Shown here: one piece after another, positions 49,703 to 57,636 of the stretch | Numbering within the stretch: the first letter of the stretch is position 1 | Layout: each line of letters starts with the position of its first letter | NCBI GenBank assembly: GCA_005239165.1 | Contig: RAPG01000003.1 | Coordinates: 124,001 to 188,000 of the forward strand | DNA: 64,000 bases | Direction of reading: 5' to 3' | Source of the DNA: Allopusillimonas ginsengisoli | GTDB taxonomy: Bacteria > Pseudomonadota > Gammaproteobacteria > Burkholderiales > Burkholderiaceae_B | Program-made: the position numbers and the translations under genes | The notes under the pieces: generated by a model | Seen by the model: the letters and a program-made list of their open reading frames with translations, nothing else | What the model was told of the DNA's origin: nothing | The model's database searches: none

Positions 49703-50311
49703 TCAATTTGCGTGATGGTGGCTTTTAGCCCACATTTTAATGTGTGGGAAGCGATCAAACCCCCAGAAAGGCTCGTCGTCAATAATTACGAACGGTGAGC
49801 CGAACACGCCGCGTGCCATGGCGTCGGCTACATTTTTTTTCAGCTCATTTTTGATGTCGTCGCCGGCCATGCCTGCCGCGAGGGCATCGCTATCAGCACC
49901 TGCCTGAGCGGCAGTTTCGAGAATGACCGGCAGCTCTCTGATGTCTTTGCCTTGGGCGAAATAGGCGGTGAAAATGCGCTTTGCAAAATCGGCGCCAAGT
50001 GCCTTGTCGTGCCGGAGCAGAAAAAGCGTGGCGCGGGCAGCGGCCACTGTGCTGATCGGAAATGCCTCCGGGGTGGCATAGGGAATATTAAACAGGCGGG
50101 CAGTGCGTTCGAAGTCGTGTAATGCGTATTTGCCTTTTAACGGCACCTGCACCAGCGGTACGCTGCCCATGGCCTGGAACATAGGCCCCAGCAGTATGGG
50201 GTGCCAACTGACGCCGCGACCCAGTTCGGCAGCCAGTGAGTCTATTTGCGTGCTGGCCAGATACCCATAGGGCGAGGAAAAATCAAAATAGAACTCCAGG
50301 GGTGTTGTCAT
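49703..50311 (-). CDS. 2-hydroxychromene-2-carboxylate isomerase-like (DsbA fold)
   Basis: A 202-residue kappa-GST/DsbA-family protein with FYFDFSSPYGYLAS at the N-terminus (Ser in place of the DsbA cysteines) and GVFGSPFVIIDDEPFWGFDR near the C-terminus. These features mark glutathione-dependent HCCA isomerases of aromatic catabolism and their relatives. The ATG at 50311 matches the family; the frame to 50482 overlaps the next gene's start. No naphthalene genes are nearby, so the true substrate is unknown. Confidence 0.88.
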   Translation of the reverse strand: MTTPLEFYFDFSSPYGYLASTQIDSLAAELGRGVSWHPILLGPMFQAMGSVPLVQVPLKGKYALHDFERTARLFNIPYATPEAFPISTVAAARATLFLLRHDKALGADFAKRIFTAYFAQGKDIRELPVILETAAQAGADSDALAAGMAGDDIKNELKKNVADAMARGVFGSPFVIIDDEPFWGFDRFPHIKMWAKSHHHAN

Positions 50312-50459
50312 GGGGTGTCTCGCTGTGTTGTCGGTTGCAAGGGCCTGCATATTTTCAGTGCGAAAGGCGAATAATTGTGAGCAGGGTTGTGCCGCTGTTT
50401 CGCCGCACTTGCTTTGTCTGTGATAATACCGGATTAAACGTATATATCTGCGGGGAATC

Positions 50460-51902
50460 ATGAGGAAAACTACGGGTGTCATTGCGGTGATTATTGTGCT
50501 GGGTGCGGGCTATGCCGGTACTTCGTGGTACATGGGAAAGCGTATCCAGACCGAGTACGAAACTGTCATCGCCAAGGCTAACGAGCGCATGCAGGAATTT
50601 ACCGGCATCGGCAAGCCAGAGAGCGCGCCTGCGCTTGTTTTGACCAGTTATGATCGCGGGTTTTTCTCCTCCGAAGCGGTCTACACCGTCACCACCACCG
50701 GGGCCGAGGGAAAACCCATTGAGCTTCGCCTGCACGATCATATTTTTCACGGACCGTTTCCCGTTGCCGCTGTAAAAGCAGGCAAGCTTGCACCTGTGCT
50801 CGCCTATGTTACGTCGCAATTGATACCAACTCCGTCAGTTCAGCCGTGGTTTGACGCGGTTACCAGTAATGGGCAGCCACCACTACATGCCGTCACGTAC
50901 GTCGGTTTCTCAGGCAGTGGTCAAAGTGCGTGGACTGTTGAGCCTGCATCGTTCAAGGACGATGGCACAGGTGTTGAGTTTAGCGGCGGCGCGTTTACGG
51001 TTGATCTTAGCAATCAATATCAAGACACCGATGCAAAAGGGAAATTCGACTCTCTGGTCGTCGTGGACGAGAGTGCAGGTGACACGATGCACGTTGCGAA
51101 TATTGAGTTTGCAGGCACTTCTCAGAAAAACGATGACAAGTCGGTCCGCTCCCACAATCGGGCCACTATTGGAAGCATAGAGGTAAAGAATCCTGAAAAA
51201 GACCCGGTCACGCTTCAGAATCTGGCAGTGCAAGTCAACGGCGAGCAGCACGAAGATCTCGTCGATGCCACCGTTGTTTATTCAGTGGGCAGCGTGCAGT
51301 CAGGCACGGTTGACCTGGGCAGCGGATCGGTCAACGGCGAAATTAAACAGCTCGATCTGAAAGCATTCCTCGATCTGGGGCAAACTTACGATGCAATGAT
51401 GGCCAGGCAGGGCGTTAGCAGCGAAGATGATCTGGAACTGACCCCCGAAGATGAGGCCATAGTGCGCGAGAAAGCGCTGGCGCTGTTAAAGGCCAACCCG
51501 GTGGTAACGGCGGGGCCTATCGTATGGAAAAACAGCAGTGGCGAAAGCCAGGTGACACTGGCGCTCGACATGGTTGAGCCTGAAGATCACGACGCTGAGG
51601 GTCTGGACGTGTTGTTGCCGCAGATCATGAAGAAAGCTGCTCTCAATGCCGCAATTTCAAAGCCAATGATGATTCAGGCATTCAGCCAGACTGGCGATGA
51701 GGCTCAGCGTGAGCAGTTGGCTGCCATGGGTGGCATGCTTTACGATCAGTATGTTTCGCGACTGCAGGGGCTGGGGCTAGTCAGCGTTCAGGATGACACT
51801 GCAAAAATTGAAATCGTGTACGAAAATGCGATGTTCAATGTAAACGGGCAAGCCATGACACCCGAAGCGTTCATGCAGCGAGCATTAATGCTCGCCATGT
51901 AG
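50460..51902 (+). CDS. DUF945 (YdgA-like) family protein
   Basis: A 480-residue protein with one N-terminal membrane anchor (residues about 6-24, TGVIAVIIVLGAGYAGTSWY) and a long periplasmic part that fits DUF945/YdgA: YETVIAKANERM, then LVLTSYDRGFFSSEAVYTV. The family is uncharacterised. GGGGA precedes the ATG at 50460. It is a single gene. Confidence 0.82.
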   Translation: MRKTTGVIAVIIVLGAGYAGTSWYMGKRIQTEYETVIAKANERMQEFTGIGKPESAPALVLTSYDRGFFSSEAVYTVTTTGAEGKPIELRLHDHIFHGPFPVAAVKAGKLAPVLAYVTSQLIPTPSVQPWFDAVTSNGQPPLHAVTYVGFSGSGQSAWTVEPASFKDDGTGVEFSGGAFTVDLSNQYQDTDAKGKFDSLVVVDESAGDTMHVANIEFAGTSQKNDDKSVRSHNRATIGSIEVKNPEKDPVTLQNLAVQVNGEQHEDLVDATVVYSVGSVQSGTVDLGSGSVNGEIKQLDLKAFLDLGQTYDAMMARQGVSSEDDLELTPEDEAIVREKALALLKANPVVTAGPIVWKNSSGESQVTLALDMVEPEDHDAEGLDVLLPQIMKKAALNAAISKPMMIQAFSQTGDEAQREQLAAMGGMLYDQYVSRLQGLGLVSVQDDTAKIEIVYENAMFNVNGQAMTPEAFMQRALMLAM

Positions 51903-51911
51903 CGTGTTCAA

Positions 51912-51939
51912 CCGCAGGACGGCGTTAGCCGCCCTGCGG
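51912..51939. terminator. long GC-rich hairpin between convergent genes
   Basis: CCGCAGG-a-CGGC / GCCG-c-CCTGCGG with a GTTA loop (51912-51939). There is no T tract. It lies exactly between the convergent DUF945 and DUF4168 genes and probably terminates or protects both mRNAs. Confidence 0.65.
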
Positions 51940-51947
51940 TGCAGCGG

Positions 51948-52331
51948 TCATTGTGCCGCCATACCTTGTACGCGCTGTGCCAGATTAGGATCTTGCTGTA
52001 GCGCCTGGTTGATACCGTTAAATTGATCGACCGTCATGCCTTCGTCGTGTACGGCCTTGACCATTTTCTGGTCGGCTTCTTGAAAAACTTCCTTTTTGGT
52101 CGGCTCGTCCGGTGCTGACTGCAGCTTGGGCGTGTACTCTTGCGAAATCATCACGACCTTTTGCGATGCACTTACAAAGCGTTCAAGTTGCGCATCAGAG
52201 TAATCCGGAGCGGGCACCGTCGTTGCTGGCAGATTTGCATTGGGCGCGGCTTGTTGCGCCATTGCGGCCCCACTTGCCAGGCCGGCTGCGAGCAGGCATG
52301 AAGTAATAGCGGCGCTGATCCGTTTTTGCAT
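51948..52331 (-). CDS. DUF4168 domain-containing exported protein
   Basis: A 127-residue protein with a Sec signal peptide (cleavage after AAMAQ region, about residue 25). A helical DUF4168 domain follows: YSDAQLERFVSASQKVVMISQEYTPKL, then FNGINQALQQDPNLAQRVQG. The ATG at 52331 has AAAGGAG with good spacing; the frame to 52487 is an artefact. Function is unknown. Its upstream region carries the pair of DnaA-type boxes at 52531-52553. Confidence 0.85.
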   Translation of the reverse strand: MQKRISAAITSCLLAAGLASGAAMAQQAAPNANLPATTVPAPDYSDAQLERFVSASQKVVMISQEYTPKLQSAPDEPTKKEVFQEADQKMVKAVHDEGMTVDQFNGINQALQQDPNLAQRVQGMAAQ

Positions 52332-52530
52332 GGAATCTCCTTTCATGCGATAAGTGAACTTCCATGATGCCAACAAACAGCGCCAATACAAGGCATACGG
52401 TGTGCGCAGACTTATCGAGAGGCAACCCCAAGTAACGACGTCACCCGAAATACGGTCAAATGGCGCTCCCCCGTCAGGAATCGGCATAAGTCTTACGTTT
52501 GGACAACATGCTCACTGGTTGTTCCCAGGG

Positions 52531-52553
52531 TTATCCACAGACTCTGTGGATAA
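52531..52553. promoter_or_regulatory. two consensus DnaA boxes in inverted orientation
   Basis: TTATCCACA (52531-52539) and TGTGGATAA (52545-52553) each match the DnaA-box consensus TTATNCACA and form a palindrome with 10-bp arms. They lie between the antiporter stop and the DUF4168 start. Confidence 0.6.
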
Positions 52554-52584
52554 ACATGGCGATGCCGAGCTGGCTCGGCTTACT

Positions 52585-54576
52585 TCAGGTTTGGCCTGGT
52601 GCTTCGGGGTCAGGAGAACCCGGGTTTGCTGTCTGCGTGTCGGTAGATTTTTGGCGGTTGGCCTCTGTCTCGGAAGAATCGCGGCGGGTGGCCTCGGCCT
52701 CGGTAGAGTTTCGGCGTGCCGCTTCCTCATCTGAAGAACTTCGGCGTGCTGCTTCGGCCTCTGGAGAAGAAAGGCTTACGATGGTCCAGCCGCTTTCGGG
52801 TTCTAGCTCACGGTCAAGGGTGAACGGTCGGGCATAGCCTTTTGCGTTGATGGCAAATAAAGGGGTTAACCCGTTGCCCTGATTTTCGAGGTAGGTATCA
52901 AAGGTATAGGTGTCAGTGAGCGTAGTGGCATGAATGGCACCGCCTTGTGCCAATATGCCAGATAGCTTCCAGTAGCCCAGATCGGGGGCAAACAATGCGC
53001 GGCCGCGATGTTGCGGCGAGACAGTGTGCTTGTCTTTAGCCGAAGGTTCGTCAGGCTTATCGTCATCGTGGGTAGTGCCGGCTTGTGGCAGGGAAAATAC
53101 CTTATTCTTCCCAAACTCATCGCGGTAGCGCAGAGTGACAAGCTCATTGAAATGATCCCAGGCGCCCAGTGCGAGCAGACGGCCAATGCCGGCAAGATCC
53201 AGATTGCGGTGCGCATGTTCGGAAATGGGGCTGCCATAATAAGTGGGCAGCCCTGCCATGCGGGCTTTGGCGATGCTGTCCCAATCGCTGTCGCACAGCC
53301 TTACCTGTACGTTTTGTTCCTGCAGCGCCGAGCCGATGGCGCGTGCTACCGGGTTTGCGCCGACAATGAGAAACCCTTCGGGTTCGGGTTCGGCAAGGCC
53401 AAGTACACGCGCCATGGGGCGTGCAGTAGCGCTCTGGAGTACCACGGTGCCAATAATGACTACAAACGTTAAGGGCAGCAACTGATCGGCATGCGGCAGA
53501 CCAAGTTTTTCTAGTTTGAGGGCAAACAGTGCGGAAACGGCCGCCGCCACGATGCCACGCGGGGCAATCCACGTGATCAGCGCGCGCTCCTTTAAGGTAA
53601 GGGAGGAGCCCCAGGTGGAAAACAAAATCTTGAGAGGACGGGCTACAAACAGCATGATGAGCAGTACGGCGCCAGCCTGCCATCCCAGTGCTCCCAGACT
53701 GTCAGTCTGCATGCGCGCCGCCAGGATAATGAAGAGCACCGACAACAGCATGAGGCTGAGTGTTTCTTTGAACTCGAGAATGTCTTCGACAGGCACACCC
53801 TTGCGGTTGGCCAGCCATATGCCCATGATGGTTACCGTGAGCAGCCCTGATTCGGCGTGCAGTTCGTTGGACAGTGCAAATGCGGTAAACATAACCGCCA
53901 GCACCGTCATGTTGATCAGGTAGTCAGCAAGCAGATTGCGACGCAGTATTTCGCTGACAATGAACCCGGCTACCACACCGGCGACCAGCCCTGTCACAAT
54001 GGTTTCTCCGAATATCAGTAATGCGTGCTGCACAGCGTGGCTGGTTTGCAATGCAACGATAAATTCGTAGGCTAGAACAGCGAGCAGCGCGCCTATGGGG
54101 TCGATAAGTATGCCTTCCCAGCGCAGCGTGTTTGCGACCGGTGCAATTGGCCTGACGGTACGCAACAGAGGTGTGATGACAGTGGGCCCTGTAACCACCG
54201 TGATCGCACCAAACAGAAATGCCAGTTGCCAGGGAAAATCCATAAGCCAGTGCACGGCGACGGCCGTGATGGCCCATGTAATAAGCAATCCGGTACTGAC
54301 CATACGTCGAACTACGCTTTCTAGCCCTCGAATTTGATGGAATTCGAGCGTGAGACTGCCTTCAAACAGTATGACGGCGACAGAAAGCGAAATAAAAGGG
54401 AAAAGCAGCTCACCAAACAGGGCGTCAGGGTCTAGCCAGCCAGCGACCGGGCCAATCAGTAACCCTGCGAGCAACAGAAACAGAATAGCCGGCAAACGCA
54501 ACCGCCATGCGATCCACTGACAGAACATACCGACGGCGCCTATGGAGGCAAGCAGCAAAACGTTGTGTTCACCCAT
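52585..54576 (-). CDS. cation:proton antiporter (CPA family) with C-terminal cytoplasmic domains
   Basis: A 663-residue protein. Residues 1 to about 390 hold some 12 membrane segments of a Na+(K+)/H+ antiporter (LLLASIGAVGMFCQWIAWRLRLPAILFLLL..., then WIAPRGIVAAAVSALFALKL). About 400-500 form a Rossmann TrkA-N-like domain (GFLIVGANPVARAIGSALQEQ). The last 60 residues (604-663) are six decapeptide repeats of the type SxxEAEAARR. Such tails are not a general feature of the family and look disordered. It is a single gene. Confidence 0.88.
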   Translation of the reverse strand: MGEHNVLLLASIGAVGMFCQWIAWRLRLPAILFLLLAGLLIGPVAGWLDPDALFGELLFPFISLSVAVILFEGSLTLEFHQIRGLESVVRRMVSTGLLITWAITAVAVHWLMDFPWQLAFLFGAITVVTGPTVITPLLRTVRPIAPVANTLRWEGILIDPIGALLAVLAYEFIVALQTSHAVQHALLIFGETIVTGLVAGVVAGFIVSEILRRNLLADYLINMTVLAVMFTAFALSNELHAESGLLTVTIMGIWLANRKGVPVEDILEFKETLSLMLLSVLFIILAARMQTDSLGALGWQAGAVLLIMLFVARPLKILFSTWGSSLTLKERALITWIAPRGIVAAAVSALFALKLEKLGLPHADQLLPLTFVVIIGTVVLQSATARPMARVLGLAEPEPEGFLIVGANPVARAIGSALQEQNVQVRLCDSDWDSIAKARMAGLPTYYGSPISEHAHRNLDLAGIGRLLALGAWDHFNELVTLRYRDEFGKNKVFSLPQAGTTHDDDKPDEPSAKDKHTVSPQHRGRALFAPDLGYWKLSGILAQGGAIHATTLTDTYTFDTYLENQGNGLTPLFAINAKGYARPFTLDRELEPESGWTIVSLSSPEAEAARRSSSDEEAARRNSTEAEATRRDSSETEANRQKSTDTQTANPGSPDPEAPGQT
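52588..52767 (-). repeat. 30-bp coding repeats, six units
   Basis: The codons for residues 604-663 of the antiporter form six 30-bp units (SPEAEAARRS, SSDEEAARRN, STEAEATRRD, SSETEANRQK, STDTQTANPG, SPDPEAPGQT). Units become more divergent toward the C-terminus. Confidence 0.88.
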
Positions 54577-55011
54577 GTTCTGTCCTGTTTTTTGGGGGAG
54601 AGGGATGAGTACGGCGCCGATAACGCCCGAGCCGGCTTAATTCTGGGGCAAGCGCGGTGTTCCGGTCAAGCTGCTGGCGGTAATGCCCGGACGACAGCAG
54701 GCAATATTGGCAGCGTAGAGGCACACTACGCAAGCGCCTGCCCACGTCGGAATGCAAGGGTTGGTGTCTGCGTGCTTGAGGCTGGTACGCCCTGTTCTGT
54801 CCTACAATGAGCGGCAAGCGGCCAAGTCGGTAAACGCGCAAGTGGGTCAGAACGCAAGCGGGTAAACGGGTAAGCACGCAAAAAAGGTAAGCAAGTAAAA
54901 ATGGGTGAGTAGGCAGGCAAGCAGGCAAACAAACAGGCAGGACAACAGGTAGGACAACAGGTAGGACAACAGGTAGGTAAGAAAGCAGGTACGTAAGGAG
55001 GGTGGTAAGGC
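54577..55011. other. long purine-rich leader upstream of the Ap4A-phosphorylase-like gene
   Basis: The 435-bp interval has no credible gene on the plus strand. From about 54835 it is purine-rich and made of short repeated words (GCAAGC, GGGTAA, GGTAAG), ending in four 12-bp units (54934-54981). An open minus-strand frame is only the shadow of the repeats. AAGGAGG (54995-55001) is the Shine-Dalgarno of the gene at 55012. Confidence 0.7.
54934..54981 (+). repeat. 12-bp tandem repeat, four units
   Basis: CAGGCAGGACAA, CAGGTAGGACAA, CAGGTAGGACAA and CAGGTAGGTAAG occupy 54934-54981 just upstream of the ribosome binding site. Confidence 0.93.
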
Positions 55012-55887
55012 ATGAATATTGATTTTCATCGGGCGATTGATCAGTGTCGGGATACGGCGCTGGCTGCGGGCGCATTGGCCTCCAATAGCGCTGAGTGCGT
55101 CATGGTGGAGGAGCAAGGTCTTACATTTTCGATTTGCTGGGTTCCTGCTCTGTCTGACAAAGATGCCAATAAGCCGATAATGCCTGGTGGTCCGCGTGAC
55201 CCAGACTTCAATCCCTTTCTGCCGCCCGATCCTTTGCTGACGGTAGGCAAGGCTGGCGAGGACCATAACGTTGTGCTGAACAAGTTTCCGGTGTGTGACC
55301 GGCATTTGGTGGTGGCACGCACCACATTTGAAGAGCAGCGGTTGCCGCTGGACATCAAAGACTTTCGCGCACTCGCTGGCATTTTTTCGCAGTGTGGCGG
55401 TTTCGGGTTTTATAACGGTGGCACTGAAGCAGGAGCGAGCCAGCGGCACAAGCATGTGCAATGGATACCACCGGCGCCGGGCAATCCGGGGCTGGCCTAT
55501 CTGGCCCAAGGTTTGCCGCCTGCGCTTCCAGAGCAGTCAACCGTCTGCCACCCGGCATTTGCGTTTCGCCATGTTTTCGTGCGGACCATGTCGGGGGTTG
55601 GCGTTGATCCAGAACAATCAGCCCAAAGCCTGCTTCAGGCGTTTCAGCTGGCGTGCCGCACGCTGCAGCTGGAACCCGATGAGCATGGCTTGCTGCCGCC
55701 GTGCAACATGCTGGCAGATGACGGCTGGATGCTGCTGGTTCCCCGTCGGCGGGAGCATGCGTACGAGGTGTCGGTGAATGCACCCTCATACGGCGGCGTG
55801 CTTTATGTGCGCGGGCCAGATCACATCGAAAGCATACGCAAAGCGGGCCCGCTTGCTGTGCTGGCCGAGGCTGCTTTCCCGGCGTGA
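55012..55887 (+). CDS. ATP adenylyltransferase / Ap4A phosphorylase-like protein
   Basis: A 291-residue HIT-superfamily protein of the APA1/2 type, which splits diadenosine tetraphosphate with phosphate. It has DHNVVLNKFPVCDRHLVVAR and the catalytic-loop motif SQRHKHVQW, in which HKHVQ is the HxHxQ active site. The start at 55012 has strong AAGGAGG upstream. Ap4A is a stress nucleotide, which fits a position beside ung, but shared transcription with ung is unproven (31-bp gap). Confidence 0.86.
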   Translation: MNIDFHRAIDQCRDTALAAGALASNSAECVMVEEQGLTFSICWVPALSDKDANKPIMPGGPRDPDFNPFLPPDPLLTVGKAGEDHNVVLNKFPVCDRHLVVARTTFEEQRLPLDIKDFRALAGIFSQCGGFGFYNGGTEAGASQRHKHVQWIPPAPGNPGLAYLAQGLPPALPEQSTVCHPAFAFRHVFVRTMSGVGVDPEQSAQSLLQAFQLACRTLQLEPDEHGLLPPCNMLADDGWMLLVPRRREHAYEVSVNAPSYGGVLYVRGPDHIESIRKAGPLAVLAEAAFPA

Positions 55888-55918
55888 AAGTAGTTGACTG
55901 CAAAGGCACGATAAATTC

Positions 55919-56692
55919 ATGAAAAAAGCCGCTTTGAACGATATTGATTCATCTGTACAAAACGCGTTTCAAGAGAGTCTCGCAGGGCACGTGGATGCGC
56001 TGCCGGCTTCATGGCAGCGGGCTTTTGCCGGCGACGATGTTCAGTCGGCGCTGCAGAGCCTTGATGTATTTCTGGCACGCCGGCTTGCCGAGGGTGCTCT
56101 GATATTTCCGATGCGTCCTTTTCGGGCACTTCTTGAAGTTGCTCCCGAAAATGTACAGGTTGTCGTGATCGGGCAAGATCCCTATCACGGACCCAATCAG
56201 GCCCAGGGGCTTGCGTTTTCAGTGCCCAATACCTGTCGTACACCCCCAAGCCTGCGCAATATGTTTGCCGAGCTGGCCCGTGAGTTTCCCGACACCTTCG
56301 TGCCTCAGCACAACAGCCTGGTACGGTGGGCGCGCCAGGGCGCTTTGATGCTCAATACATCACTGACGGTCGAGGCGCATCAGCCTGCTTCTCATGCCCG
56401 CTGCGGCTGGCAGGCTATTACCGATGCAATTTTGCTGCATGTGCTGCGCCAGCCCCGTCCCAAGGTCTTTTTATTATGGGGCGCGCATGCCCAGGCTAAA
56501 GAAGCATTGGTAAAGGCGCACACACCACAGGGACCGGTGCTGGTGTTAAAGGCGAATCACCCGTCCCCGCTTTCTGCTACACGCCCGCCAGTACCTTTTA
56601 TGGGATGCGGGCATTTTGCTGCAGCCAACGACTGGCTGCGCCAGCAAGGTCAAACGGGCATAGACTGGCTGGATAATCGAGTGCCAGCTTAA
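55919..56692 (+). CDS. ung: uracil-DNA glycosylase
   Basis: A 257-residue family 1 glycosylase that removes uracil from DNA. The catalytic Asp87 is in VIGQDPYHGPNQAQGLAF, and the Leu-loop motif NHPSPLSATR with the active His is near residue 220. The N-terminus of about 25 residues is variable. It is followed 16 bp downstream by the enoyl-CoA hydratase gene. Confidence 0.96.
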   Translation: MKKAALNDIDSSVQNAFQESLAGHVDALPASWQRAFAGDDVQSALQSLDVFLARRLAEGALIFPMRPFRALLEVAPENVQVVVIGQDPYHGPNQAQGLAFSVPNTCRTPPSLRNMFAELAREFPDTFVPQHNSLVRWARQGALMLNTSLTVEAHQPASHARCGWQAITDAILLHVLRQPRPKVFLLWGAHAQAKEALVKAHTPQGPVLVLKANHPSPLSATRPPVPFMGCGHFAAANDWLRQQGQTGIDWLDNRVPA

Positions 56693-56708
56693 TATTTCAC
56701 GAGACAAC

Positions 56709-57506
56709 ATGGCCCACACTTATGAGCACATTACTTTCGACTATACCGATGGTGTAGGCCGTATCGTACTTAACCGCCCCGACACACTCAACAGCTTTAC
56801 CCAGATCATGCACAATGATCTGAAGGCGGCCTTGTCTTTTCTTGAGGCGCAGAATGATCTGCGCGGGCTTATTCTTACCGGCACAGGGCGTGGTTTCTGT
56901 GCAGGCCAGGATCTGTCTGAGCGCAAACCCCTGGCTGCGGGGCAAAAACGGGATCTCGCGGAAAGCATCGATAAAAACTACCGGTCACTGGTGCTTCGCC
57001 TGCGAGCCTTACCTGTGCCCACGGTCTGCATCGTTAATGGTGTGGCGGCAGGGGCGGGTGCCAGCGTGGCTTTGGCGTGCGACGTGGTAATGGCGGCGAA
57101 GTCGTCACGCTTCATCCAGGCTTTTTCCCGTATTGGTCTTATGCCCGACGCAGGCGGTACGTACTTCTGGCCGCGTATGGTGGGCACACAGCGTGCCATG
57201 GGAGCCGCCTTGTTTGGTGAGCCGGTCAGTGCCGAACAGGCCGAAGCCTGGGGTCTGATCTGGCGCAGCGTTCCTGATGAAGAGCTAGAGGCCACGATTG
57301 ATTCCGTACATGCCTGGCTGGCCAATGGTGCAACCCGCTCGTTTGCCGCCACTAAGCAGGCGATTTACGCTTCTGGTGACAACTCTCTGGAAGCGCAGAT
57401 CAATCTTGAGCGAGACCATCAGCGCGAGTTGGGCTATACCGACGATTATCAGGAAGGTATGGCAGCGTTTCGGGAGAAACGCGCGCCGCGTTTCAGCGGT
57501 CGTTGA
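56709..57506 (+). CDS. paaG: enoyl-CoA hydratase/isomerase, PaaG-like
   Basis: A 265-residue crotonase-fold protein with LILTGTGRGFCAGQDLSER (oxyanion hole) and FSRIGLMPDAGGTYFWPRMVG. These features and the C-terminal GYTDDYQEGMAAFREKRAPRF resemble PaaG, the ring-1,2-epoxyphenylacetyl-CoA isomerase. No paaABCDE genes are in the window, so the symbol is provisional. It might work with the AMP ligase that converges on it. Confidence 0.82.
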   Translation: MAHTYEHITFDYTDGVGRIVLNRPDTLNSFTQIMHNDLKAALSFLEAQNDLRGLILTGTGRGFCAGQDLSERKPLAAGQKRDLAESIDKNYRSLVLRLRALPVPTVCIVNGVAAGAGASVALACDVVMAAKSSRFIQAFSRIGLMPDAGGTYFWPRMVGTQRAMGAALFGEPVSAEQAEAWGLIWRSVPDEELEATIDSVHAWLANGATRSFAATKQAIYASGDNSLEAQINLERDHQRELGYTDDYQEGMAAFREKRAPRFSGR

Positions 57507-57636
57507 CGAATACCTCTGGCAGTCTAATCTCGTGAGACACGTGATTGGTTCAAGTCATGCAGAGCAGTTTCTTCAGGCTTGAACGCTCTCCCGAAGTTAT
57601 TGGCTGGAATCCTGTCTGACATTGCTAAACGTGGTC

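Noticed and set aside
52863..52872. A third GGGTTAACCC, the palindrome found at the 30.5-kb promoter
   Set aside because: It lies inside the antiporter coding region without a second half or promoter nearby, so I treat it as chance.
54569..55075. Minus-strand frame with repeated LPVVLPV / CLPACLP residues
   Set aside because: It is the reverse reading of the purine-rich tandem repeats and overlaps the start of the Ap4A-phosphorylase-like gene; a membrane protein is not credible.
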